From: Rhizobiaceae bacterium
GTDB lineage: Bacteria > Pseudomonadota > Alphaproteobacteria > Rhizobiales > Rhizobiaceae
Assembly (NCBI GenBank): GCA_016763155.1
Contig: JAESUH010000056.1
Location: 1-46,863 of the forward strand
Length of the DNA stretch: 46,863 bases
Direction of reading: 5' to 3'
Positions 28,653 to 37,694 of the stretch are shown one piece after another. Each line of letters begins with the position of its first letter. Position 1 is the stretch's first letter. The translations under genes and the position numbers were made by a program. The notes under the pieces are model-generated. The model worked only from the letters and a program-made list of their open reading frames with translations. It was not told where the DNA came from and did not search any database.

Positions 28653-29575
28653 ACAACAAGGATTGGCGCAACCTTGGGCTTGCCGCATTGGGTCTGGCGA
28701 TAGCAGCCTGTTTGCCTCTGTCGGGTAATGGGTATTATCTGACCATCGGCGTTACCATTGCAATGTATACGGTGCTTGCCACAAGTTGGGCTTTGTTTTC
28801 AGGACCAACACACTATATTTCGCTGGCAACGGCAGCGTTTTATGGGTTGGGCACTTATGTGGTGGCGATGGGCATTGATGATGTTCCCTATGTCATATTG
28901 CTGGTAATCGCGCTGGGGGTTGGGGCGATTGCCGCAGGCCTTGTTGGGCTGGCGACCCTTAGGCTCTCGGGAGTTTATTTCGTCATCTTTACCTTAGGTC
29001 TGGCGGAAATGACGCGTCAGGTTGTCACTTGGATTCAAAGTAATTGGGGCGGTCATCAGGGCAATTACGTGCTCACAGATATCACCGAAGAAATGATCTA
29101 TTGGCAATTGCTGGCAGTCGCGGCTTGCGTCTATCTGGTCGGCTGGCTGATTGGTCGTTCAAGGCTTGGGTTTGCCCTGAAAATTATTGGCAATGATGAG
29201 GTTGTTGCGGCCCATTCAGGCATTAATACCGCGCGCTCAAAAGTAATTTTATTCATGGTATCCGGCATGGTTGCTGCCCTTGTTGGCGCGATCCTTGCGC
29301 CGCGCTGGACCTATATTGAACCATCAATGGCCTTTTCGCCGATGCTGTCATTTCAGGTGGTGATTATGGCGCTGCTTGGCGGCGTAAACCGACTTTGGGG
29401 ACCACTTGTAGGGGTGATCCCGTTCACTCTGCTTTGGGAGGCGGTTTCGATTAGTTTCCCTAATCAGACGCTTCTATTGATGGGGGTAGCCTTCCTGCTG
29501 ATCGTCTATGCGATCCCGCATGGTTTTGTCGGGCTGATTGAAAAATACAATGCTCGTTTCAGGGGAGATGGATGA
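28649..29575 (+). CDS. Branched-chain-type ABC transporter permease (LivM-like)
   Basis: This 308-residue inner-membrane permease is the partner of the LivH-like protein. Family motifs are SGPTHYISLATAAFYGLGTYVV (about 51-72), TLRLSGVYFVIFTLGLAE (about 107-124) and the EAA-like loop MALLGGVNRLWGPLVGV near 247. About nine hydrophobic segments are visible. It overlaps both neighbours by 4 bases (ATGA), which indicates translational coupling. Confidence 0.93.
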   Translation: MNNKDWRNLGLAALGLAIAACLPLSGNGYYLTIGVTIAMYTVLATSWALFSGPTHYISLATAAFYGLGTYVVAMGIDDVPYVILLVIALGVGAIAAGLVGLATLRLSGVYFVIFTLGLAEMTRQVVTWIQSNWGGHQGNYVLTDITEEMIYWQLLAVAACVYLVGWLIGRSRLGFALKIIGNDEVVAAHSGINTARSKVILFMVSGMVAALVGAILAPRWTYIEPSMAFSPMLSFQVVIMALLGGVNRLWGPLVGVIPFTLLWEAVSISFPNQTLLLMGVAFLLIVYAIPHGFVGLIEKYNARFRGDG

Positions 29576-30309
29576 TGGATAAACGCAAAATCCTTTCCGT
29601 TCGAAATCTCACCAAGCGCTTTGGTGGCCTTGTTGCGGTCAATGCCATGAATTTCGATGTGGGCGAGCATGAGGTGCTTGGCCTGATTGGCCCTAATGGT
29701 TCGGGTAAAACCACCATGATGAATCTAATCTCTGGTGCGCTAAAACCGAGTTCTGGTGAAATTTCTCTTCAGGGCAGTCGCATATCTGACCTTCCAGCTC
29801 AGGATATTAACCGCAAGGGGGTGGCCAGAACCTTCCAGCTTGTTCGTTTGCTGCCATCGCTAAACGTTCTTGATAATGCAATTGCTGGCGCCGTATTCGG
29901 CCATCGTCAACGCTGGGGACAAGAAGCCGAAGATTATGCCATGCAGATGTTGGAGCGTGTGGGGCTTTCCGAACAAGCCCAAGCACCAATTTCAAAGCTC
30001 ACCTATATCGATCAAAAACGATTGGAACTTGCGCGGGTTTTGGCTGGTGATCCAAAAATACTTTTGCTGGATGAGTGGCTTGCAGGGCTTAACCCGACCG
30101 AACTTGAAACGGGTATTGAGCTGATCCGTGATTTACGCGGAGAGGGGCGCACGATCATTTTGGTGGAGCATGTGATGGATGCCATTCGCTCCCTCTGCGA
30201 TCGTTGTGTGGTTATGAATAGTGGCGTGAAAATTGCGGAAGGGACGCCGGCTGAAGTGCTGGCGGATCATGAGGTCATCCGGGCCTATCTGGGGGATGAG
30301 GATGCTTGA
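29572..30309 (+). CDS. Branched-chain-type ABC transporter ATP-binding protein (LivG-like)
   Basis: This 245-residue cytoplasmic ATPase has Walker A GPNGSGKTT near 38-46 and the LivG-typical ARTFQLVRLLPSLNVLDNA. Its Walker B LLLDEWLAGLNPTE has Trp after the catalytic Glu where Pro is usual (DEP). The signature motif is degenerate: SKLTYIDQKRLELARVL replaces the usual LSGGQ core (see finding). The start is ATG 29572 or ATG 29575; both overlap the livM stop. Confidence 0.92.
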   Translation: MMDKRKILSVRNLTKRFGGLVAVNAMNFDVGEHEVLGLIGPNGSGKTTMMNLISGALKPSSGEISLQGSRISDLPAQDINRKGVARTFQLVRLLPSLNVLDNAIAGAVFGHRQRWGQEAEDYAMQMLERVGLSEQAQAPISKLTYIDQKRLELARVLAGDPKILLLDEWLAGLNPTELETGIELIRDLRGEGRTIILVEHVMDAIRSLCDRCVVMNSGVKIAEGTPAEVLADHEVIRAYLGDEDA

Positions 30310-31381
30310 AGTTCGCAATCTCTTTGTTAGATATGGCCAACACCGGGCATTGGAAGATTTGTCCATACATGTAGCGCCGGGTGAAATCGTTGTCATTTTG
30401 GGGGCTAATGGAGCGGGGAAAAGCACTCTGCTCAAGGCCATTGGCGGCAATTGCGAGGGACAGGTGGAAGGCTCGATCGAGATGGATGGGCAACCAATAC
30501 TGGGCTTGCCATCTCATAAAATTGTTGAAACAGGAATTGCTCTGGTGCCTGAGGGACGCGGTATTTTTGCCGATCTTAGCGTTTATGATAATTTGATGCT
30601 TGGTGCCTATCCAAAACGAGCGCGGGATGTGAAGGAAGAAAATCTTGAACGCATTCACGAGTTGTTTCCAAAGCTGATTGAACGCCGACACCAGATCGTG
30701 CGCACCATGAGTGGTGGTGAACAACAAATGGTGGCCATTGGCCGCGCTATGATGTCGGCTCCGAATATCTTGATGCTGGATGAACCCTCGCTGGGGCTAT
30801 CGCCGCTTTTGTGTAAAGAGCTGTTTCGGAATTTGAGCGAAGTGCGCAAGACCGGGCTTGGCATATTGCTGGTTGAGCAAAATGCCAAACAAAGTCTGGC
30901 AATTGCTGATCGCGGATATTTGCTGGAAAACGCAAAAATCATGCATGAGGATAAAGCGGCCAGTCTTGCCAGTGATCCGATGGTGCAAAAGGCTTATCTG
31001 GGTGCCGGGGCGGCAAGCAGTTCTAAGCCGGCGTCAAAGGTTTCTTCGAAGCCGGAAACAAATCCTTCAGATATTGCCGCAGCAGCGCTGGAAAGCTTTG
31101 CGCCGAAGGAAGCAAGTTTTGCGGTGCCGCCTTCTATTTATATCCCATCAAAGAATGCACCAACCCGCTCAGCTGATGAGTTGCTCGGCCAATCTGTGAC
31201 TGATCTGGTTGCACGGGCTACAAGCCAGGCGGGTGAACCAACGAATATTGATGTGCCGATTGCACAAAACCACAATGACAGACTTAAATCGGTGCTTGCA
31301 GAGATTGAAGCCGCCGCCGCTAGTGCGCGCGGTAGACCTGCAAGAACCAAAAGACGCTCTTCTTACAGAAACAAGGAATAA
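30302..31381 (+). CDS. Branched-chain-type ABC transporter ATP-binding protein (LivF-like) with long C-terminal tail
   Basis: Residues 1-235 are a normal LivF ATPase, with Walker A GANGAGKST (34-42), signature MSGGEQQM near 137 and Walker B LMLDEPSLGLSP near 160. Residues from about 236 to 359 form an extra tail of some 124 residues, rich in Ser, Ala, Pro and Lys, ending in a strongly basic stretch (RGRPARTKRRSSYRNK). The usual protein ends near residue 235. I chose ATG 30302 (MLEVRNLF), with GGGGGA just upstream; the longer frame from 30233 is out-of-family sequence overlapping livG. The aldehyde dehydrogenase starts 7 bases later. Confidence 0.9.
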   Translation: MLEVRNLFVRYGQHRALEDLSIHVAPGEIVVILGANGAGKSTLLKAIGGNCEGQVEGSIEMDGQPILGLPSHKIVETGIALVPEGRGIFADLSVYDNLMLGAYPKRARDVKEENLERIHELFPKLIERRHQIVRTMSGGEQQMVAIGRAMMSAPNILMLDEPSLGLSPLLCKELFRNLSEVRKTGLGILLVEQNAKQSLAIADRGYLLENAKIMHEDKAASLASDPMVQKAYLGAGAASSSKPASKVSSKPETNPSDIAAAALESFAPKEASFAVPPSIYIPSKNAPTRSADELLGQSVTDLVARATSQAGEPTNIDVPIAQNHNDRLKSVLAEIEAAAASARGRPARTKRRSSYRNKE

Positions 31382-31388
31382 GACTTAA

Positions 31389-32846
31389 ATGGCCAAAGAA
31401 TTTAAAGGCATGTATATCGGTGGAAATTGGGTCGGCAATGGCCGTACTTTTGATGATATGAACCCATCGGATGGGTCTATTTGGGCGCAGGTGCCAGATG
31501 GCGGCCTGGCAGAGACCAAAGACGCAATTAATGCGGCACAAGCAGCATTTAGTGAATGGGCGGATTTGCCGTTTCACGAGCGCGCCCATTACATGTTGAA
31601 AATTGCCGATGAACTTGAGCGGCGACAGGGCGATATTGTCGAAGCGCTACAGGCTGAGGGCGGCGGCTGGTTCGGTAAGGGCATGTTTGAATCTGGATAT
31701 CTGCCCGAGATTTTCCGTGCAGCGTCTGCTGCTTGTTATGATTCAATCGGTGAAGTTTTGCCGTCAGAGCACAAGAAATTCTCTACTGCCGTGCGCGTTC
31801 CGATGGGTGTTATTTCCGTGATTAGCCCATGGAATTTTCCATGCATTTTATCCGGGCGCGGATTTGCATTTGCCATGGCGGCGGGTAACACAATCGTTTT
31901 GAAACCATCAGAAGATACGCCCTATAGCGGCGGCATAATGTACGCCGAAGTTTGTGAAGCTGTAGGCGTTCCTGCCGGGGTTTTCAATGTCGTGACCTGC
32001 TCGCGTGATAATGTGGTTGAGGTCGGAAATGAGTTGGTAGAAAACCCATTGATCAAGGGAATTTCCTTTACCGGGTCAACTCCAGTTGGCCGCCAAATTG
32101 CTGCAAAAGCTGGCGCTCACCTCAAGAAGTGTTGTGTTGAACTGGGCGGTAAAGACAGCCTGATCGTGCTTGAAGATGCGGATATGGAACGCGCTACCCA
32201 AGCTGCCAATTTTGGCAGTTTCATGCATCAGGGCCAGATTTGTATGTCTGTTGAAAAAGTGTTGGTGCATGAGAGCATTTACCCTGAATTTTTGCGTAAG
32301 TTTGTGGAGCGTGCTTCCAAACTGAAAGTGGGGGACAGCATGGATAAATCCAATGTGATTGGCCCGCTAATTAATGATCGTCAGGTTGAACGGGTTAAAG
32401 CGCAGATCGATGATGCTGTGGCTAAGGGCGCAAAAATTGCGCTTGGTGGCGGTGTAAATGGCCGGTTCGTGGAGCCGACAATTTTGACTGGCGTCACACC
32501 TGATATGGATATTTACCGCGACGAAACATTTGGTCCTGTGGTGCCGGTGATACCGTTCAAAACCGATGAAGAAGCCATCGCGCTTAACAACGATACTGAA
32601 TACGGATTGTCTTCAGGCATTATTACCCGCGATGAACATCGCGGTCTGGAAATGTCGAAGAAACTGGCAACAGGCATGTGCCACATCAATTGCTCATCTG
32701 TAAATGATGAACCGCATGTGCCGTTCGGTGGAGCAAAATCTTCAGGCCTCGGACGCCATGGCGGACGCTGGGCGATGGATACATTTACCGAGACACGCTG
32801 GATTACTATGGAACGTGGCGGGCGCAAATTCCCTCCTGTTTTCTAG
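31389..32846 (+). CDS. NAD(P)-dependent aldehyde dehydrogenase
   Basis: This 485-residue enzyme of the ALDH superfamily oxidises an aldehyde to a carboxylic acid. The cofactor and active-site residues are present: SPWNFPC near 147, Glu251 in ELGGKDS and the nucleophile Cys285 in GQICMSV. PFGGAKSSGLGRHGG is near the C-terminus. It resembles aromatic or vanillin-type dehydrogenases, but substrate choice cannot be settled. It is 7 bases after the livF-like gene and so part of the transporter operon. The next gene, a flotillin, follows after 57 bases. Confidence 0.93.
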   Translation: MAKEFKGMYIGGNWVGNGRTFDDMNPSDGSIWAQVPDGGLAETKDAINAAQAAFSEWADLPFHERAHYMLKIADELERRQGDIVEALQAEGGGWFGKGMFESGYLPEIFRAASAACYDSIGEVLPSEHKKFSTAVRVPMGVISVISPWNFPCILSGRGFAFAMAAGNTIVLKPSEDTPYSGGIMYAEVCEAVGVPAGVFNVVTCSRDNVVEVGNELVENPLIKGISFTGSTPVGRQIAAKAGAHLKKCCVELGGKDSLIVLEDADMERATQAANFGSFMHQGQICMSVEKVLVHESIYPEFLRKFVERASKLKVGDSMDKSNVIGPLINDRQVERVKAQIDDAVAKGAKIALGGGVNGRFVEPTILTGVTPDMDIYRDETFGPVVPVIPFKTDEEAIALNNDTEYGLSSGIITRDEHRGLEMSKKLATGMCHINCSSVNDEPHVPFGGAKSSGLGRHGGRWAMDTFTETRWITMERGGRKFPPVF

Positions 32847-32903
32847 GACGTTTTTGATGAATGTGATCTGCGCTGCTATAGTGAGAATAAGAGGGAAAAT
32901 AAC

Positions 32904-34412
32904 ATGACCAACGTAATTTTATGGGTTATCGCGGCTGTAATTCTGCTGGCAATTGTCATTGCGATTTTTGCTTGGTTTTACGAACGAGCGACCAATGAAG
33001 TGAGCCTGATCAGAACAGGCGTTGGTGGGCGCAAAGTCGTTTTGGAAGGGGGGACTCTCGCTATTCCCTATTTCCATGAAATATCACGAGTGAATATGCA
33101 GACCTTGCGTTTGGATATTAGTCGCACTGGTGGTGCTTCTCTCATTACCAAAGATCGTTTGAGAGTAGATATTGGCGCAGAATTTCACCTTTCTGTTATC
33201 CCGACAAGGGAAGGCGTAAACCGCGCCGCTCAAACTCTTGGGCGACGTACTTTTCAGCCAGATCAATTACGTTCGCTGATTGATGGCATGATGGTTGATG
33301 CGCTGCGTTCGGTTGCTGCCAAAATGACCATGGATGAAATCCATGAAAACCGTGCCGGATTTGTGGGCGATGTTCGCGAACACATGGGGCCTGTGTTGGA
33401 GCGATATGGACTGCAACTGGATTCAGTTTCCCTGACGGCAATGGATCAAACGGCATTTTCTACGCTTGATGAAAACAATGCTTTCAATGCCGTTGGTATG
33501 CGAAAGCTTGCGGAAGTGATTGCGCTTTCAAAGAAGGAGCGCGCAAAGATTGCCGGTGATGCAGAAGTAGCTGTTCGCAAAGCGGAGATGGAAACGTCCA
33601 AGCGCAAACTGGAAATTGATCTTGAGGAACGCCGCGCGGAAATTTCTCAACAACAAGATATTGAAGTTCTGATGGCTGCTCAAATTGCTGAAGTAGCACG
33701 TCAAAAAGCTGATAGTGAACGCGAAGCAGCGCGGGCTCGTATTCAAATGGAACAGCAGATACAAATTGCAGAAATTGAACGCGAACAGGCGCTGGAAATT
33801 GCTGAACAAGAAAGCAACATTCTGACGTCAGAAAAATCACAGGCTGAAAGCAAGGCACAAGTTGATGCGGATGCAGCTCTTGTGGAAGCTGTAAAATCTG
33901 GCGAAGCGGTTATCACTGCGCGTAAAATTGCCAAGGCAGAACGCCAGTTGGAAATTGCAGTTGTCGCGGCTCGCCAAAAAGCAAAAACTGCCGGTGAAAA
34001 AGCTGATGCCCGACGTATTAGCGCGGATGCTCTGAAGCATGAAAGCCTCGCCAGCGCCGAAGGCATGCGCGCCCGGATTGAAGCTGAGAACAAACGCTCG
34101 CCGGCAATCATTGCCATGGAAGTGGAAAAAGCTCGGTTGAAAGCTGTTCCCAAAGTGGTTTCAGAAATGGTGAAACCGGCGGAGAAGATCAAATCGATCA
34201 ATATCAACCATCTCTCCGGTGGCTTTGGACAAACCGGTGGCGGCTCTTCTTCTGGCGATAAACCGGTGATTAATCAGGCGATAGATTCCATCATGGAAAT
34301 GGCTGTGCAAATGCCAGCGCTCAAATCAATCGGTGAATCGATTGGGGCGAGCCTTGAAGAAGGCCAATCGCGCAACGGTGCGAAGGCTGCGACGAAACCC
34401 AAAAAGAAATAA
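32904..34412 (+). CDS. Flotillin family protein (SPFH/band 7)
   Basis: This 502-residue membrane scaffold protein has an N-terminal membrane segment (about 4-27), an SPFH domain (about 30-200, including ITKDRLRVDIGAEFHLSV), and a long Ala/Glu-rich coiled coil (about 205-400). The C-terminus is Gly/Ser-rich then basic (GGSSSGDK...KPKKK). This is the layout of YqiK/flotillin proteins, which organise membrane microdomains and oligomerise. It has no known role in aldehyde metabolism. It lies between two aldehyde dehydrogenase genes in the same direction, with a 28-base gap downstream. Confidence 0.9.
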   Translation: MTNVILWVIAAVILLAIVIAIFAWFYERATNEVSLIRTGVGGRKVVLEGGTLAIPYFHEISRVNMQTLRLDISRTGGASLITKDRLRVDIGAEFHLSVIPTREGVNRAAQTLGRRTFQPDQLRSLIDGMMVDALRSVAAKMTMDEIHENRAGFVGDVREHMGPVLERYGLQLDSVSLTAMDQTAFSTLDENNAFNAVGMRKLAEVIALSKKERAKIAGDAEVAVRKAEMETSKRKLEIDLEERRAEISQQQDIEVLMAAQIAEVARQKADSEREAARARIQMEQQIQIAEIEREQALEIAEQESNILTSEKSQAESKAQVDADAALVEAVKSGEAVITARKIAKAERQLEIAVVAARQKAKTAGEKADARRISADALKHESLASAEGMRARIEAENKRSPAIIAMEVEKARLKAVPKVVSEMVKPAEKIKSININHLSGGFGQTGGGSSSGDKPVINQAIDSIMEMAVQMPALKSIGESIGASLEEGQSRNGAKAATKPKKK

Positions 34413-34440
34413 GCAATTCATCAATTCAGTGGAGAGTGGC

Positions 34441-35931
34441 ATGAGTATTCAAAATATTGATTCACCTGTTACCACGGGAATTTATATTGATGGCGAAGTA
34501 CGGGAAGCGGCGGGCGGTAAAACATACGCAATCCATAACCCCGCCAGGCCCGATGAATTGGTGGGGCATGCAGCCAGCGCCACGGTAGAAGATGTGGATG
34601 CTGCGATGAAGGCGGCACACGCAGCCTTTCCCGCATGGGCAGCCCTTTCATACGCTGAACGCGCAGCAATGTTGATGAAGATTGCTGATGAATTGGTAGC
34701 AGATCAGGAAGAGCTGGATTACCGCTCCCGACTATTTTGCCGTGAACATGGCAAAGTGATCAAGGAAACTCAGCTGGAAATGACGCGACTGGGGGATCGG
34801 TTCCGCTTATCTGCTTCCTATGCGGAACGTTTGGCTGAAGATGAACACCTACCTGGACCTCCCTTTGATACGATAATCACGCGGCAACCAAGAGGTGTTG
34901 CCACTTTGATTGTGCCATGGAACTGGCCGCTTTCTATTTTGGGAGCGAAGCTGCCGCAGGCATTGATTGCGGGAAATACCGTGGTGATCAAGCCATCCCA
35001 CAATTCGGCTTTGGCACCCTCCATGACCATCCATAAAATTGCATCCCTATTGCCGCCCGGCGTGGTCAATGTTTTGACGGGAAGTGCCTCGGAAATTGGA
35101 GATGCACTGGTTACCCATCCGCTGACCCGGTTTATAAATTTCACCGGGTCCGTTGGGGTTGGGCGTCATGTGATGAAAATGGCAGCAGATAATATCACGC
35201 CTGTTACGCTGGAGCTCGGCGGCAATGATGCGGCAATTATTTGCGAAGATGCAGAACTTGATGCAGGTGCATTCATGCGTATGTATATGGGCACCTTCAT
35301 GTCCTCCGGCCAGATTTGCATGGCGTTAAAGCGTCTCTATGTTCATCGTTCCCGCTATGATGAGGTGGTGGACGGATTGACGGAAGTTTGTGAACGAATG
35401 GTAATTGGTGACGGGCTGTTGCCGGAAACCAATATGGGGCCAGTGAACAATGAAAAGCAGCACCGTATCATTAAGGGCATGATCGAGCAGGCCCGTGCCG
35501 CCGGACAGGATGTGCGTGAATGTGGTCAGGTTCCGGATGAAGAACTTTATGCCAAGGGATATTTTCAAAAACCAACATTGGTTTTTGATCCTGATCAATC
35601 ATTGGATATCGTGCGCGAGGAACAGTTCGGTCCAGCTTTGCCGATTATGCCTTATGACACCGATGACGAGGTTGTGGCCAAAGCCAATGATAGCAATTTT
35701 GGCCTATGCTCATCTGTCTGGACAAAGGACCGCGACCGGGCAACTAGCATCGCAAGACGGTTGGAGGCGGGTTATACCTATCTCAATGCTCACGGACCTG
35801 CAGCACAAGATGGACGTGGACCGTTTGGTGGCTTCAAACAATCGGGTATTGGCCGTAATCTGGGTTATGAAGGTGTGTTGCAGTTTCAGGAATATCACTC
35901 GATTTCGAGTCAGCCGGGCTGGTTGCTATAG
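34441..35931 (+). CDS. Aldehyde dehydrogenase family protein
   Basis: This 496-residue ALDH has Glu258 in ELGGNDAAI and Cys293 in SGQICMAL, with VPWNWPLSI near 158 and GPFGGFKQSGIGRN near the C-terminus, so it should be active. It is clearly different from the dehydrogenase at 31389 and is not a recent duplicate. I chose ATG 34441, with GGAG about 7 bases upstream; the longer frame from 34333 would read through the flotillin gene. It is the last gene of the plus-strand cluster and converges on the decarboxylase gene 51 bases away. Confidence 0.92.
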   Translation: MSIQNIDSPVTTGIYIDGEVREAAGGKTYAIHNPARPDELVGHAASATVEDVDAAMKAAHAAFPAWAALSYAERAAMLMKIADELVADQEELDYRSRLFCREHGKVIKETQLEMTRLGDRFRLSASYAERLAEDEHLPGPPFDTIITRQPRGVATLIVPWNWPLSILGAKLPQALIAGNTVVIKPSHNSALAPSMTIHKIASLLPPGVVNVLTGSASEIGDALVTHPLTRFINFTGSVGVGRHVMKMAADNITPVTLELGGNDAAIICEDAELDAGAFMRMYMGTFMSSGQICMALKRLYVHRSRYDEVVDGLTEVCERMVIGDGLLPETNMGPVNNEKQHRIIKGMIEQARAAGQDVRECGQVPDEELYAKGYFQKPTLVFDPDQSLDIVREEQFGPALPIMPYDTDDEVVAKANDSNFGLCSSVWTKDRDRATSIARRLEAGYTYLNAHGPAAQDGRGPFGGFKQSGIGRNLGYEGVLQFQEYHSISSQPGWLL

Positions 35932-35982
35932 CGCTTTAAGCGTTTATCCGGAGTGCCTGTGTGCAGTTCAAACATGCAATTA

Positions 35983-37689
35983 TCAATCCGGCAGGATTTT
36001 GATATTCAACAGGGCGCAGCGCTTTTCGGTTTGAACTACTTCAATTGCTTCGCTCAATGCATCCATCACGTCATCGGGAGATGTTACTTCCTTCGTCCAT
36101 GCACGGCTGGCTTTGGCAGTCAGGGTGAAATCGGGCGATGGTTTTAGCGAGGTAAGCGGCATGTCGTTGGATTTGGAGGCGTAGCCTTTTGGATAAACTC
36201 CATCAACGGAAGCACGAACGGCACCCCATTCCTCATTGTTGAGAATGACAATCAGGACTGGGAGTTCAAGTGCTTCTGCAATTTGGTGACAGGCGGTTGG
36301 GTTGGCAAACATATATGAGCCGTCGCCAAGTGTTGCAATGCAAATGCGTTCAGGCTCTGCCAATTGCGCGCCTAATGCGGCTGGAAAGGACCAGCCTAGA
36401 CCGCCGGAATGAGGTTCCTGAAACCATGAATTTCGTTCGGTGCGTTCTATGAAACCAAGTTTGGTGCCAAGTTCAGAAAAGACAGTGGATGTTTTGCCTT
36501 CCAGTGCCTTACCCAAACAAAGGCTGACCCATTCCTTAGTGATGCCGGCAGCGTTTCTTGCGGAGGCTTTTTCCAGCAATGTTTTGCGGGTGGCATTGGA
36601 TGCAAGGGTGAGCGCATCAAGGCGCTTTTTGTTGGCAGTGCTATCATGATCCAGGTTTTCCATTGCGGTAATGAGCGCTGGAATAGTCAGGGAGTTTTCG
36701 CCGGCAATCGAAATATCCGACTGGAAATTACGTACGGGGTAACGGCTGAATAGTGGGTCCGGCCCCATGTGAATGACCTTTGCACCATCTGCAAGCTTGT
36801 GCATATCTGGCCACCATGGTGCAAGGCTATCAAGCACCAGAACCACATCGGCTTTCGCCATCCATTTGCCAGGATCTGTACCCACATGGCAGGGGTGGTT
36901 TGTGGCTATGGCAAGATGGGTTGCCCACCAGGAGCAAACGGCAATGCCCCATTTTTCTACCCAATTTGAAAACGCCTCAAAGCTTGCTTCATCACCGGCT
37001 CCACGCTGGGCAATGATGAGCGGGTTCTTAGCATTGGCGAGCAATTTTGCGGCTTGCATTATTGCTTCCGGGTCGGGAGCTCCTCGTACAGGAGCCATGG
37101 AAATTGGGTCGCTCAAACCTTCGGCTGAAATTTTTTCGCATAAGGTTTCGCGGGGCAGGGATAGATATACCGGGCCCTTCGGAGTGGAATTTGATATGGT
37201 GTAAGCGCGGTCCAGCAGTTGGGATATCTGCTCGGGGAATTTCAGTTCATATTCCCATTTTGAAGCTTCGCGAACCAATGCGGCCTGATCGCGCATCTCC
37301 TGTCCCCAACCGATAGGCACAGTTCTTGCGCCAAAGCGGTCGCCTTCCATCACAGGTGTTCGCCCGGACATTAGCAACATAGGTATGTGTTCGCAGGCTG
37401 CGTTAATGGCACCCGTGGCTCCGTTTGAAAGGCCAACATTGGTATGCAGCATTACGGCTTGTGCTTTGCCGGTTAGCAGATAATACCCGTGTGCCATGCC
37501 AAGGGCTGCGTGCTCGTGAGGGATTACAAGCGCATTCGGCAGGTCGATATCTTTGGCTTTGGCTTCTGCCAGGCCCTCGATGATCGGCGGGAAATCAGTG
37601 CCTGAATTTGCAAACACGTAGTCGATGCCCAAGGCTTTTAGACGGGCGAAAATTGCGCCGCCCGCTGTTATGCTTTTATCATTTTTCAT
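35983..37689 (-). CDS. Thiamine-diphosphate-dependent enzyme (2-oxo-acid decarboxylase/acetolactate synthase family)
   Basis: This 568-residue enzyme has the three domains of the family. The N-terminal pyrimidine domain has the catalytic Glu59 in IPHEHAALG, and the C-terminal domain has the Mg/ThDP motif GDGSYMFANP...ILNNEEWG. It resembles benzoylformate decarboxylase and related proteins that often sit with TRAP transporters, but true acetolactate synthase or another lyase cannot be excluded. ATG 37689 is chosen because it lies 5 bases after the dctM stop; the longer frame to 37722 overlaps dctM. It is the last gene of the TRAP cluster. Confidence 0.85.
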   Translation of the reverse strand: MKNDKSITAGGAIFARLKALGIDYVFANSGTDFPPIIEGLAEAKAKDIDLPNALVIPHEHAALGMAHGYYLLTGKAQAVMLHTNVGLSNGATGAINAACEHIPMLLMSGRTPVMEGDRFGARTVPIGWGQEMRDQAALVREASKWEYELKFPEQISQLLDRAYTISNSTPKGPVYLSLPRETLCEKISAEGLSDPISMAPVRGAPDPEAIMQAAKLLANAKNPLIIAQRGAGDEASFEAFSNWVEKWGIAVCSWWATHLAIATNHPCHVGTDPGKWMAKADVVLVLDSLAPWWPDMHKLADGAKVIHMGPDPLFSRYPVRNFQSDISIAGENSLTIPALITAMENLDHDSTANKKRLDALTLASNATRKTLLEKASARNAAGITKEWVSLCLGKALEGKTSTVFSELGTKLGFIERTERNSWFQEPHSGGLGWSFPAALGAQLAEPERICIATLGDGSYMFANPTACHQIAEALELPVLIVILNNEEWGAVRASVDGVYPKGYASKSNDMPLTSLKPSPDFTLTAKASRAWTKEVTSPDDVMDALSEAIEVVQTEKRCALLNIKILPD

Positions 37690-37694
37690 ATTCG

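Noticed and set aside
30233-30301. N-terminal extension of the LivF-like ATPase
   Set aside because: The 23 added residues overlap the livG coding end in another frame and do not resemble any ABC ATPase start.
34333-34440. N-terminal extension of the second aldehyde dehydrogenase
   Set aside because: It is the flotillin C-terminal coding region read in another frame; the ATG at 34441 has its own ribosome site.
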